Assembly: GCA_019117605.1 (NCBI GenBank)
Contig: DWZK01000116.1
Location: forward strand, 1-64,000
Source: Candidatus Intestinimonas stercoravium
GTDB taxonomy: Bacteria > Bacillota > Clostridia > Oscillospirales > Oscillospiraceae
Direction: 5' to 3'
DNA length: 64,000 nt
Numbering within the stretch: the stretch's first letter is position 1; the number at the start of each line of letters is the position of its first letter. Position numbers and translations under genes: made by a program. Of the stretch, positions 1 through 9,523 are shown piece after piece. The notes under the pieces are model-generated. The model had not been told where the DNA came from and did not search any database. It saw only the letters and a program-made list of their open reading frames with translations.

Positions 1-29
1 AAAAGTCTCTTGACTTTTTCGACACGCTG

Positions 30-68
30 AAAGCGGACCGCCGCCCGATACGGGCGGCGGTCCGCTTT
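30..68. terminator. Strong GC hairpin, probable terminator
   Basis: A near-perfect inverted repeat with about 17-bp arms and a small GATA loop is flanked by AAA on the left and TTT on the right, so it could end transcription from either side. It lies beyond the 3' end of the transporter gene on the minus strand. The short T-run makes it a moderate terminator call. Confidence 0.55.
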
Positions 69-81
69 GGTATCAGGCTGC

Positions 82-116
82 GCAGAGGGCCGGGACATCA
101 CGTCCCGGCCCTCTGC
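82..116 (-). terminator. Second hairpin downstream of transporter gene
   Basis: A 15-bp perfect stem with a 5-nt loop lies between the first hairpin and the stop codon of the minus-strand transporter. It has no T-run, so it may stall transcription, protect the 3' end or act with the neighbouring hairpin. Confidence 0.4.
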
Positions 117-152
117 CGTCAGGTATAGTTATAGAAAGAAGGTAAAGTCTGT

Positions 153-1547
153 TCACACGAACATGGGGATGAAATAGAGGCCCAGGCAGGTGATGACGAT
201 CCAGAACACACAGATGAAGGCCATGAAGCCCCACACATCCTTCAGCTTCATGCCGACCACGGACAGAGCCGGGATGACATACAGAGGCTGGAGCAGGTTG
301 GTGCATTCGTCGCCCAGGACGAAGGCGTTCAGGCAGGTGGCCAGGTCGGCGCCCTGGATGTTCTGCACGGTCTGGACGATCAGGGGGCCCTGCACGGTGA
401 ACTGCCCGCCCTGAGAGGGGATGAACAGGTTGACCAGGCAGGCGGACAGGAAGGTGAACACGGGCAGGGTCTGAGCGGTGGCGATGGAGGTGATGGCGCC
501 GATCAACACGGAGCCCAGGCCGCCCTCGATGTACATCATGCCCATGATGGCCCCATAGAAGGGGAACTGCATGATGATATCGGTGGCCAAGTGCATGGAG
601 TCGGCGTGGGCGGTGATCCAGGCGCTGGGCTGGGGGAAGAGGAAACAGTTGATGCCCACGAACAGGAAGATGACCAGATTCATGTTCAGGGCACCGAAGA
701 AGCCCTTGGTGGCGAAGTCATAGATGATGTTGGCGAAGATGAAGACGCCCACGATCCCCATGATGGGCTTGCAGGTATTCATCTTCTGGGCGAAGGTGGT
801 GGCCTTCTCGGTGATGCGGTAGCTCTCGGGCTCCACATCGGCCTGGGTGGCTACGTCGCGTAGCTCTACCAGCTCGTCCTCGCCGGGTTGGGTGAACATG
901 ACCACCAGGATGAACACGATGGCCAGTACGAAGAAGAGCACCACGTTGGGCGTATTGTAGCAGGTCTCCAGGACAGTCATGGTGTGGCCCACGATCTCAG
1001 CGTAGGAGCTGCCCTCGGTGGCCAGGTTGGAGTACAGAGTGGCGGAGGGCCCAAGGCACTGGCCCAGGATCATGCAGGTATAGCCGCCGGCCACCATCAT
1101 GGGGAAGTGGAGGCCCTTGACCCGCTTGGCCAGCTGCATGGACAGGATGGGGGTGACGATGGTGCAGAAGGCGTAGTTGATCATGGAGGTGACATAGCCG
1201 AAGATCATCATCAGCAGGATGGCCGCGTAACGGTTGTGCACATGGTCGGCCATGGCGTTGAGCAGTCTGGTGACCTGGGGGCTGCGGGCACAGGTGGCGC
1301 ACACGCAGACCATGATGCCCATCTGGAAGGCCAGGGTGAACTGGCTGCTCAGGCCGCCCCACCAGGCCGTCATCAGCTCCACGGGGCCCTTGCCGATGAT
1401 CAGGGACAGTACGAACACCAGGATCATCAGGATGACGCAGAACACGAAGGAATCGGGGATGATCTTCTCAGCGGCGAAGTTGAACTTTTTGCTGATGTTC
1501 CACAGAGGAGTTCCTTTCAGCCGCTTGGTCTGGGGTCGCTGGGACAT
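153..1547 (-). CDS. Short-chain fatty acid transporter, AtoE family
   Basis: This 464-residue integral membrane protein resembles AtoE / TIGR00366 short-chain fatty acid transporters. About ten hydrophobic segments begin near residue 30, after a basic N-terminus. Conserved polar stretches include GYVTSMINYAF near 117 and PSQGGQF near 373, typical of the family. The start is supported by AAGGAAG seven bases upstream. It is the last gene of a minus-strand cluster with a 3-hydroxyacyl dehydrogenase, a zinc ribbon and a BKACE enzyme, so it probably imports the acid that those enzymes degrade. The family is known for acetoacetate and butyrate type substrates; the actual substrate here is unknown. 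Confidence 0.85.
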   Translation of the reverse strand: MSQRPQTKRLKGTPLWNISKKFNFAAEKIIPDSFVFCVILMILVFVLSLIIGKGPVELMTAWWGGLSSQFTLAFQMGIMVCVCATCARSPQVTRLLNAMADHVHNRYAAILLMMIFGYVTSMINYAFCTIVTPILSMQLAKRVKGLHFPMMVAGGYTCMILGQCLGPSATLYSNLATEGSSYAEIVGHTMTVLETCYNTPNVVLFFVLAIVFILVVMFTQPGEDELVELRDVATQADVEPESYRITEKATTFAQKMNTCKPIMGIVGVFIFANIIYDFATKGFFGALNMNLVIFLFVGINCFLFPQPSAWITAHADSMHLATDIIMQFPFYGAIMGMMYIEGGLGSVLIGAITSIATAQTLPVFTFLSACLVNLFIPSQGGQFTVQGPLIVQTVQNIQGADLATCLNAFVLGDECTNLLQPLYVIPALSVVGMKLKDVWGFMAFICVFWIVITCLGLYFIPMFV

Positions 1548-1614
1548 GAGATCGCTTCCTTTCTCTCTTGGTTCGTTGATAAGGATCTATGCAGATACGG
1601 GAGGAAGCAGGCGC

Positions 1615-2544
1615 TCATTTCCCGTAGAGCATCTTGACCAGGTACTCGTTGAGGCCCTCATTGGAGGCTTGGATCTGCTCGGGGGTCCACTTCTGGAAGC
1701 CCTCGCCGGTCTTGAAACCGATCTTCCCCTCATCCCGGAGCTGCTTGAGCAGGGGAGAGGGCTCGTGGGAGTCCTCCAGGTCCTTCAGGATGTAGTCGTG
1801 GATGTTATAGGTGAGGTCGGTGCCCACCATGTCGGCGTTCTCCAGGGGGCCCAGCTGGGGCAGACGGAGGCCGAAGGAGTACTTCACGGCCTTATCCACA
1901 GTGGCGGCGTCGGCGATGCCGTGCTCCACGATGGAGATGGCCTCCCGCCACAGGGCGTGCTGCATCCGGTTGGCGATGAAGCCGGGCACGTCCTTCTTGC
2001 AGAGGACGGGCTGCTTGCCCACGGAGGCGAGCACCTCCATCACGGTCTGAGCCACCTCGTCGGAGGAGGCGTCGGACTTGACCACCTCCACCAGAGGGAT
2101 CAGATGGCCGGGGTTCCAGAAGTGGGTGCCCACGAAGCGCTCCCGGTGCTGGAGCTCGGCGGAGATCTCGCTGGGGCTCATGACGGAGGAGTTGGTGCAG
2201 AAGATGGTGTCGGGACGGCAGCGGGCCTCCAGCTTGGCGAAGGTCTCCCGCTTGATCTTCATGTCCTCGAACACGGCCTCGATCACCAGGTCGGCCCGAG
2301 TGACCAGCTCGCTGTCCATGTCGGTGGTGAAGGAGATGCGGGAGAGGCGGTCCTCCAGCTCCTGGGAGGTGATGACCCCCTTCTCCACCAGCTCCTTGGT
2401 GCTGGTGCGGATGCCGGCGTACACGTCGGTATCCTTCAGGTCGTACACGCCCACCTCGAACTTGGGGTTGGACGCCATGACATAGGCGATGTTCTTGCCC
2501 ATGAGCCCGGCGCCGCAGATCAGGATGTACTTGATGTCTTTCAT
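1615..2544 (-). CDS. 3-hydroxyacyl-CoA dehydrogenase family oxidoreductase
   Basis: This 309-aa protein has an N-terminal Rossmann motif GAGLMG at residues 11-16, a TNSS segment near 117-120, the likely catalytic His141 in GTHFWNP, Glu153, and a C-terminal 3HCDH domain containing GFIANR at 188-193. Classical hydroxybutyryl-CoA dehydrogenases usually read HFFNP; the FWNPGHLIPLVEV form seen here is, from memory, more like the L-carnitine dehydrogenase side of the family. It probably oxidises a 3-hydroxy acid, or its CoA ester, to the 3-keto form using NAD. Its neighbour is a BKACE enzyme that cleaves 3-keto acids, which fits a two-step pathway. An AGGAGG lies 11 bases before the ATG. Confidence 0.85.
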   Translation of the reverse strand: MKDIKYILICGAGLMGKNIAYVMASNPKFEVGVYDLKDTDVYAGIRTSTKELVEKGVITSQELEDRLSRISFTTDMDSELVTRADLVIEAVFEDMKIKRETFAKLEARCRPDTIFCTNSSVMSPSEISAELQHRERFVGTHFWNPGHLIPLVEVVKSDASSDEVAQTVMEVLASVGKQPVLCKKDVPGFIANRMQHALWREAISIVEHGIADAATVDKAVKYSFGLRLPQLGPLENADMVGTDLTYNIHDYILKDLEDSHEPSPLLKQLRDEGKIGFKTGEGFQKWTPEQIQASNEGLNEYLVKMLYGK

Positions 2545-2569
2545 GGCTCAGATGGCCTCCTAATAAACT

Positions 2570-2761
2570 TCAGTCTGCTGTGTCCTCGTAGTCGTTGGCG
2601 TCGGGGGGATACGTCTTGCCGCTCTCGCCCACCAGCTCCCCGTCCGCATGACAGACGGGACACTTGCCGAAGGTGGGCTCGGTGATGGTATCCGTGCCCG
2701 ATCTGAATTTTTTACCGCACTTGGGGCAGCGGTAAAACATCCAATAGACGCCCCAGCTCAT
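2570..2761 (-). CDS. Small zinc-ribbon protein coupled to BKACE gene
   Basis: This 63-aa protein starts at an ATG that overlaps the stop codon of the upstream BKACE gene (ATGA), implying translational coupling. It carries two CPxC knuckles, CPKC at residues 12-15 and CPVC at 34-37, which would bind one zinc or iron, followed by an acidic tail rich in Asp and Tyr. The N-terminus MSWGVYWMFYRC is aromatic. No enzyme domain is visible. It may be a rubredoxin-like or structural partner of the cleavage enzyme; the function is not known. Position and coupling make it very likely a real gene. Confidence 0.75.
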   Translation of the reverse strand: MSWGVYWMFYRCPKCGKKFRSGTDTITEPTFGKCPVCHADGELVGESGKTYPPDANDYEDTAD

Positions 2762-3597
2762 TTCTTCAGCCCCAGGATCTCCCGGGCCTCGTCGGGGGTG
2801 GCGGGCTCGTTGCCGTACTCGCGGATCACCCGGACGGCGCGCTCCACGAACTGGGCGTTGCTGTCGGCCAGCTGGCCCTTGGCGTACATGACGTTGTCCT
2901 CCATGCCCACCCGGACATGGCCGCCCAGGGCGACGGCGCCGTAGAGCATCTCCATGGCGGAGTGGCCCACGCCGAAGCAGCTCCAGGTGGAGCCGGGGCA
3001 CAGGGACTCCATGGTCTCCTTCATGAACACCAGGTTCTTCATGGTGCCGGGGATGCCGTTGGCGCAGCCCATGCAGAACTGGAAGTGGAGGGGGGCCTTC
3101 AGCACGCCCTTCTTCAGGTAGTAGGCGGCGTTGGCGATCATGCCGGGGTCGAAGGCCTCGATCTCAGGCTTCACGCCCCACGCCTGCATGTTCTGGCCCA
3201 GCTCCTCCAGGAACTTGGGGGGGTTGAGGAAGAGACTGGAATTGAGCCAGTTCATGGAGCCGCAGTCGTAGGAGCCCATCTCGGGGCGCAGCTCCTTCAG
3301 ATGGATCTGACGGGTCTCGTCGGTGGCGTTCAGGTCGCCGGAGGTGGTCATGTTCAACACGATGTCGCAGTCGGGGTGGTCTTTCCGCAGCAGCTCCACC
3401 GTCTCGCGGAACTTGTTGACATCCATGGTGCCGTTCCCGGCGTCATCGCGCATATGCAGGTGGGCCACGGCGGCGCCGGCCTTCCAGCAGGCGTACACGT
3501 CCTCTGCGATCTCTGCGGGCGTCATGGGGACGTTGGGGTTGTTCTCCTTCTTGGGCCACGCGCCGGTAGTGGCCACGGTGATGATGGTCTTTTTCAT
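2758..3597 (-). CDS. 3-keto acid cleavage enzyme (BKACE, DUF849; Kce-like)
   Basis: This 279-residue TIM-barrel protein belongs to the BKACE/DUF849 family, whose founding member is 3-keto-5-aminohexanoate cleavage enzyme of lysine fermentation. The metal ligands are visible: His46 and His48 in HLHMRD and Glu233 in MED, with Arg229 and Asp234 close by, matching the Kce site (His46, His48, Glu230). Family members condense a 3-keto acid with acetyl-CoA and split off acetoacetate or acetoacetyl-CoA. Specificity varies widely (3-keto-5-aminohexanoate, dehydrocarnitine, others) and no kamA/kamD lysine genes lie nearby, so the substrate stays open. GAGGTG precedes the ATG by seven bases. It is the first gene after a sigma-54 promoter. 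Confidence 0.88.
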   Translation of the reverse strand: MKKTIITVATTGAWPKKENNPNVPMTPAEIAEDVYACWKAGAAVAHLHMRDDAGNGTMDVNKFRETVELLRKDHPDCDIVLNMTTSGDLNATDETRQIHLKELRPEMGSYDCGSMNWLNSSLFLNPPKFLEELGQNMQAWGVKPEIEAFDPGMIANAAYYLKKGVLKAPLHFQFCMGCANGIPGTMKNLVFMKETMESLCPGSTWSCFGVGHSAMEMLYGAVALGGHVRVGMEDNVMYAKGQLADSNAQFVERAVRVIREYGNEPATPDEAREILGLKK

Positions 3598-3651
3598 TGC
3601 GATACACCTCGTCTTTGCGTCTCGCGCGTTTTGTTTTGCGCCTATTATTCA

Positions 3652-3668
3652 AGCAAAAGACGTGCCAA
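3652..3668 (-). promoter_or_regulatory. Sigma-54 (-24/-12) promoter of the BKACE operon
   Basis: The minus strand reads TTGGCACG-TCTT-TTGCT, an exact match to the sigma-54 consensus YTGGCACG-N4-TTGCW, with GG and GC at the required spacing. It lies about 55 bp upstream of the BKACE start codon and downstream of the gene for a sigma-54 activator transcribed in the same direction. Confidence 0.92.
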
Positions 3669-3761
3669 AGATCGCGCATGGGATGCAAAAAAGGCAGGGG
3701 AGCCTTCTGGCTCTAAGAAAACGCGGTTCTGGGACAGGCAGTGGGGCGGCAAAAAGAAGAA

Positions 3762-3795
3762 GGCGCACATGGTGAATCATTTCACCATGTGCGCC
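3762..3795. promoter_or_regulatory. Perfect inverted repeat, candidate enhancer site or terminator
   Basis: Two perfect 15-bp arms are separated by TCAT, with core GGTGAA-N4-TTCACC. The centre lies about 110 bp upstream of the -24 box, a usual distance for an upstream activating sequence. On the minus strand the dyad is followed by a T-rich stretch, so it could instead, or also, terminate the upstream regulator gene. The repeated core at 3919 favours the binding-site reading. Confidence 0.65.
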
Positions 3796-3904
3796 AAAAG
3801 AGGGAAAAGGGATCGTGCATAAAAAAGTAAGTAAAATACGGATAGATATTGGACAGATCGCCACCACAGAAACGCCAAAGAAAAAAAGCCGGCGGGTGGT
3901 GACA

Positions 3905-5431
<1,527 letters not shown>

Positions 5432-5617
5432 TTTGTCCCCCCATCTTCTCGGATAAGGCTGTCCGGACCGGGACGCCTTTCCTATCTATCATAACAAGGA
5501 TCCGGTCCGGCGTCCAGGGCGGATCTGTTGAAAAAGACGATCTTTTGTCCGGCGCTGCAAAAAAAATCCGAAACGCGGCCCACCGCGTTTCGGACATGAA
5601 GGGGGCGGAGAGGGCCG

Positions 5618-6745
5618 CTACAGCCCCAGCCGCTGACGCAGGACGGCCAGCACCGCCGGATCGGTGAGGTCCGCCGGGCCCTCCACCGAGGCCACCACCG
5701 TGCCCTCCCGGAGGAGGAGGGACTGCCAGTCCCCGCCGTCGTAGAGCCAGCTCTCGTCAAAGCCCAGGTCTACCGGGGAGAGGGACACCGGGTCATGGAA
5801 GTGCAGGGCGTCCCCGTCGCCCTCCTCCTCCACCAGGGAGGCGCACACCGCCCTGGCCAGCCGCTCCCAGCGGCAGGCGTAGTACACCGAGCGGACCAGG
5901 TGGTCCCCCGAGTAGGTGAGGGCCTCTCCGTGGCGGAGGAGGGAGGAGCCCTCCCAGAGCAGGTAGCCGCTGTCCCGGGACGAGGGGAGCCCCAGGTCCT
6001 CCGCCCGCACCAGGGGGTACTGGTCGCCGGGGTGCTCCACCGCGTTGATCCGGCCGGAGGGCAAGAAGGGCGGGAGGAAGGCCAGCAGCAGGCAGGCCGC
6101 CATGGCCAGGCCGCAGGCGGCGGAGGCAAAACGCCTGCCACGGGCGGCCCGGCGGGAGGGGAGGGGGAGGCCGTATCCGCGTTCCACCGCCTCCCGGCAC
6201 CGCCGCCGGAAGCGGCCCAGCCACAGGAAATACCCCAGGTCCCAGGCCAGGATCAGGAGCAGGAGGGGGATGAAGAGCAGGTACACCGGGTCGAGGAAGA
6301 TCTCCCACCAGTGGACCACGCTCCGGGCGAAGAGAAGGGAAAAGAGCAGGTCGATGAGAAAGACCATAGGGAGGTAGAGGGCGTTGGCACGGGCCTCCCG
6401 CAGCACGGTGCGCCAGTTCTCCTGGAAGTCCAGGGCGGCGTCGGTCTGGAGGGGGGCGGGGCAGGTCCCGGGCCGGGAGGCGAAGATCCGGAACACGGAG
6501 GTCTCTTCCGCCAGCTCCCACCCGGCGTCGGCGCAGAGGGTCAGGTAGTCCTCGTCCTCCTCGGAGGCGCGGGGCTTCAGCTCCACGCAGTAGCGCAGGT
6601 CCCGCCGGTCCGTCCGGCGGAAGCAGGCCAGGCCCGCGATCAGCCACTGGAGGGCCCAGCCCGCCTCCGCCCGGCGGGAGAGGTCCGCCTCCAGAGCCTT
6701 GGCGTCGGGGGCCAGATAGTTGAGATAGGAAAAACGGATGTCCAC
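5618..6745 (-). CDS. DUF2812 domain membrane protein
   Basis: This 375-aa protein has an N-terminal soluble DUF2812-like domain (residues 1-105, with AEAGWALQ and CADAGWEL repeats), two adjacent membrane segments at about 125-180 and one at about 207-228, then a soluble C-terminal domain rich in Trp and acidic residues. The start is GTG, supported by GGGGAGG eight bases upstream. It follows a paralogue by three bases and is the last gene of a PadR-led operon. DUF2812 proteins commonly travel with PadR regulators in Firmicutes; their biochemical role is not known. Confidence 0.8.
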   Translation of the reverse strand: MDIRFSYLNYLAPDAKALEADLSRRAEAGWALQWLIAGLACFRRTDRRDLRYCVELKPRASEEDEDYLTLCADAGWELAEETSVFRIFASRPGTCPAPLQTDAALDFQENWRTVLREARANALYLPMVFLIDLLFSLLFARSVVHWWEIFLDPVYLLFIPLLLLILAWDLGYFLWLGRFRRRCREAVERGYGLPLPSRRAARGRRFASAACGLAMAACLLLAFLPPFLPSGRINAVEHPGDQYPLVRAEDLGLPSSRDSGYLLWEGSSLLRHGEALTYSGDHLVRSVYYACRWERLARAVCASLVEEEGDGDALHFHDPVSLSPVDLGFDESWLYDGGDWQSLLLREGTVVASVEGPADLTDPAVLAVLRQRLGL

Positions 6746-6748
6746 AGC

Positions 6749-8050
6749 TCACGCCTCCCCTTCCATCAGCTCCTGGGCCCGGCGGATGTCCCCGCGGTCC
6801 AGAGGGCGGTCCCGGCCGTAGATCTCCAGCACGCTCCGCCCGCCTTTCAGCAGGAGCTGGGACTCCACGTCGCCGCCCCCCAGGTCCGCCTGGTGGAGCC
6901 AGGCGCCGGGGACGCCCTCCAGAGCCGGGAGCCAGGACGCCTGCTTCAGGGCCAGCACCAGCCGGGAGAGCCACTCCCACCGGGCGGTATAGCAGTCGAC
7001 GACGAGCTGTTCCTCTCCACGGAACTCCCACCAGTGCTGGTGGCGCAGGCCGAGGGACCCCTCGTCCACCGGCTCCAGCTCCAGGAAGGTGGGGCGGAGG
7101 AAGTCGTCCCCGAAGTCCTGGTCCAGCCGGTCCGCGCCGGGCCAGAAGGTCCCCTCTGCCAGGGGAGAGGCGGGCGGGATGGTGTCCATGACCGGCCGCA
7201 GGAGGGGACAGGCCAGGGCGGCGGCCAGGATGACGCCGTAGATGACGGCGGTGGAACGGAAACTCTTTGGAACGGTCCGCCCGGCCTTTTCCTCCCGCTT
7301 ACGCATGTGGGACAGCCCCACAAGAGAGCCGATAAAGAGGCCCAGGGCGTTGCCGACGTCTCCCTCCGTGAGGATGTCCAGCAGGAAAAGGGCAAAGAGG
7401 ATCAGGAGCCACAGCCGCGCGGCCAGCGACAGCCAGACCGCTGCCCGGACGCTGGCGGGCCCGGGGCCGGGGAGGGGAGTCCCTTCCTCTGCCGCCCGCC
7501 GCCACTGCCGCAGCCGCAGGGCCAGCCGGAGGAACCAGGCCGCGCCCCCTGCCAGGAGCAGGGGGGAGGTGAGAAAGAAGAGCATCCCCGTGTTGGAGAG
7601 CAGGACCTGGAGCAGCAGCTCCGCGGGAGAGGTCCCCAGCCACAGGAGGAGGGCGGCCAGGATCAGCACGATCCCGGCCAGGATGGCCCAGGAGCGGGCC
7701 AGGTTGCGGAGGACCTCGCCCCGGAACCGGCGGAGCTCTTCGTCGGGGTCGGTCTGGATAGGGACCGCGCCGGGGGCGGCCCGGTACAGGTGGAAGCTCC
7801 CCACCCGCTGGACGAAGGTCCACCCCGCCTCCTGGCAGAGGGCCAGGTAGTCCTTCCGCTCCCCCTTGTCGTACCGCACCCAGTCCACCGCCCAGATCTC
7901 CCGGCTCTCTGCGGGGACAAAACGGGCGAAGGAGCCCAGATACACCCGGTCCAGGGTCCAGCCCTCCTCTGCCCGCCGGTCCAGGAGCTCCTGGGCGGCC
8001 TTGATGTCCATCACAGGAAAAGTGAACAGAGACCAGCTATGCTCCTTCAT
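6749..8050 (-). CDS. DUF2812 domain membrane protein, paralogue
   Basis: This 433-aa protein has the same architecture as the next gene: an N-terminal DUF2812 domain with RRAEEGWTLDR and CQEAGWTFV, four to five hydrophobic segments between about residues 115 and 290, and a C-terminal soluble domain with Trp pairs. GGGAGG lies seven bases before the ATG, and the gene overlaps the 3' end of the PadR gene by 14 bp. The pair probably forms one membrane system repressed by PadR. The function is unknown. Confidence 0.8.
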   Translation of the reverse strand: MKEHSWSLFTFPVMDIKAAQELLDRRAEEGWTLDRVYLGSFARFVPAESREIWAVDWVRYDKGERKDYLALCQEAGWTFVQRVGSFHLYRAAPGAVPIQTDPDEELRRFRGEVLRNLARSWAILAGIVLILAALLLWLGTSPAELLLQVLLSNTGMLFFLTSPLLLAGGAAWFLRLALRLRQWRRAAEEGTPLPGPGPASVRAAVWLSLAARLWLLILFALFLLDILTEGDVGNALGLFIGSLVGLSHMRKREEKAGRTVPKSFRSTAVIYGVILAAALACPLLRPVMDTIPPASPLAEGTFWPGADRLDQDFGDDFLRPTFLELEPVDEGSLGLRHQHWWEFRGEEQLVVDCYTARWEWLSRLVLALKQASWLPALEGVPGAWLHQADLGGGDVESQLLLKGGRSVLEIYGRDRPLDRGDIRRAQELMEGEA

Positions 8051-8369
8051 GGTGGACCTCCCCTCTCAGTACCCGCTCTCCGTCGGCCGCACGGCGCTGG
8101 AGCCGCTGGAGCTCTTCTTCCAGGGCCCGCCGGCCCTCTGGGGTGAGCACATAATATTTCCGCTTGTCCACGTCCCGGGTGAGGCGGATGAGCCCATCCT
8201 TCTCGAACCGGCCCAACAGGGCGTACAGGGTGCCCGCGCCGATCGCCACCCGCCCGCCGGTGAGCTCTGAGACGTACTGCATGACGGCGTACCCGTGGCG
8301 CTCCTCGGTGAGGGAGAGCAGGACGTAGTACATGGGCTCGGTCAGGCTCTCCAGAGGCTTCCTGGCCAC
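8037..8369 (-). CDS. PadR family transcriptional regulator
   Basis: This 110-aa winged-helix protein is typical in length for PadR group s2. The core ESLTEPMYYVLLSLTEERHGY opens the DNA-binding helices, and IGAGTLYALLGRFEKDGLI is the recognition helix and wing. A GTG start is chosen because AGGAGG lies seven bases upstream; the upstream ATG at 8387 would place this ribosome site inside the gene. Two palindromic operators cover and follow its promoter, so it almost certainly represses its own operon with the two DUF2812 genes. Confidence 0.85.
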   Translation of the reverse strand: MARKPLESLTEPMYYVLLSLTEERHGYAVMQYVSELTGGRVAIGAGTLYALLGRFEKDGLIRLTRDVDKRKYYVLTPEGRRALEEELQRLQRRAADGERVLRGEVHHEGA

Positions 8370-8389
8370 AGGGACACCTCCTCTCATAC

Positions 8390-8447
8390 TATAGCGAGAC
8401 TCGTTATACATCGACACCATAGTATAACGAGCCTCGCTATATGTCAA
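8390..8447 (-). promoter_or_regulatory. PadR operon promoter with two palindromic operators
   Basis: On the minus strand TTGACA (8442-8447) and TACTAT (8419-8424) are 17 bp apart. A 19-bp dyad fills the spacer (8423-8441, TATAACGAG-C-CTCGCTATA) and a near-identical dyad in the opposite phase lies downstream at 8390-8408. Centres are 33 bp apart, about three helical turns, so two repressor dimers could bind one face. Confidence 0.85.
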
Positions 8448-8457
8448 GGGGATGGAC

Positions 8458-8489
8458 AAAAAAAGCCCGCCCCTGGAAAAGGGGCGGGT
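8458..8489 (-). terminator. Rho-independent terminator of the XRE gene
   Basis: An 8-bp GC stem (CCCGCCCC with GGGGCGGG) with a 7-nt loop is followed on the minus strand by a run of seven T. It sits 12 bp past the XRE stop codon and just before the PadR promoter, insulating the two units. Confidence 0.9.
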
Positions 8490-8501
8490 GGGGAGAGGGA
8501 T

Positions 8502-9428
8502 CTACTGCACCTGGGCGATCTCCACCTCGTGGAAGCGGAGGGAGCCGTCCTGGGGGGAGAGGACCAGGGTGATGACCAAATTCTGTGTACTCTCCTCCAG
8601 CACGGCCTCAAAGCTGCCGTCCGGGAGAAGGGTCAGGGAGTCCAGGGCATATCCTCCACCGGAATAGCCGCCGCAGTCCGGGCGGTAGCCCTCCTCTGTG
8701 AGGGGGAAGTGCTCCGTGCCCTGGTGCCGGTAAGAGACGGTGCCGAAGAACTGGGCGATGGATGCGTCCACCTGCTCGGTGGTGAGCAGGCCGCCGCCGC
8801 TGGTCCCCGCGCGGTAGAGCCATAGGAGCAGCTGCTCCCAGTCGGAGAGGAAGGCCCCGTCCCGGAAGGCGGGGAGGAAGCGGAGCTCATACTGCCCGGC
8901 GAAGTAGTCGAAGGTGTCCCACAGGGCGGCGGTCCGCTCCACCGGCCCCGGCTCGCCGCCGGACAGGTCCTCCAGCAGGGCGGAGAGCTCCTCCGCCCCG
9001 TCGGCGTCGGTGATGCAGGTGATGCCGCTGGGGGTGGTGTAGCGTACCCGGTGGGGCGGCAGAGAGAGGGCGGCGGGGGACGCCTCCGGCTCCTCCGGGG
9101 CAGGGGGCACGGCCCGCCACAGGGCGGAGAGGCAGAGGGCGGCGCACAGGCAGAGGCACAGGGAGGAGAGGAGCGGGACACGCCGCCGGGAGCGGGGAGC
9201 GGGCGCAGGGGCGGGAGCCAGGCCGCACAGGGCGTTCATATCCGTCCCCAGCTCCCGGGCCAGGGAGAGGAGCATATCCAGGTCAGGGACGGTCTGCTCC
9301 CGTTCCCAGTTGGACACCGCCTGCCGGGTCACGGAGAGCCGGTCCGCCAGGGCCTGCTGGGAGAGACCGGCAGCCTGCCGGAGCCGGGCCAGGCGAGGGC
9401 CAAAGGAGACGCTGGGCTGTTCATCCAT
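8502..9428 (-). CDS. XRE-type regulator with membrane anchor and extracytoplasmic domain
   Basis: This 308-aa protein has an HTH_3 domain at residues 9-62 (LSQQALADRLSVTRQAVSNWE), a Pro/Ala/Arg linker, one membrane helix at about 85-105, and a roughly 190-aa C-terminal domain outside the membrane with no recognised motif. The layout suggests a one-component regulator that senses outside or at the membrane. AAGGAGG precedes the ATG by seven bases. It is monocistronic, with its own terminator. The ligand and targets are unknown. Confidence 0.75.
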   Translation of the reverse strand: MDEQPSVSFGPRLARLRQAAGLSQQALADRLSVTRQAVSNWEREQTVPDLDMLLSLARELGTDMNALCGLAPAPAPAPRSRRRVPLLSSLCLCLCAALCLSALWRAVPPAPEEPEASPAALSLPPHRVRYTTPSGITCITDADGAEELSALLEDLSGGEPGPVERTAALWDTFDYFAGQYELRFLPAFRDGAFLSDWEQLLLWLYRAGTSGGGLLTTEQVDASIAQFFGTVSYRHQGTEHFPLTEEGYRPDCGGYSGGGYALDSLTLLPDGSFEAVLEESTQNLVITLVLSPQDGSLRFHEVEIAQVQ

Positions 9429-9523
9429 GGAGAGCCCTCCTTTCTGTCCCCATCATACCAGAGAGCAGGGGGGATGAAAAGCAATTCCCGGGAAAAGAGG
9501 GGGCAACGGTCCGTTGCGGGGGG

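Noticed and set aside
591-2685. Long plus-strand ORFs opposite the transporter and dehydrogenase genes
   Set aside because: They are His/Gly/Asp-rich mirror frames of GC-rich minus-strand genes, without ribosome sites or domains. The same holds for other long opposite-strand ORFs in the window, such as those at 3815-5383, 9051-11315 and 60411-63227.
3762-3795. Palindrome as a terminator only
   Set aside because: The same core recurs at 3919-3934 and the position fits an enhancer, so a pure terminator reading was not kept, though a dual role remains possible.
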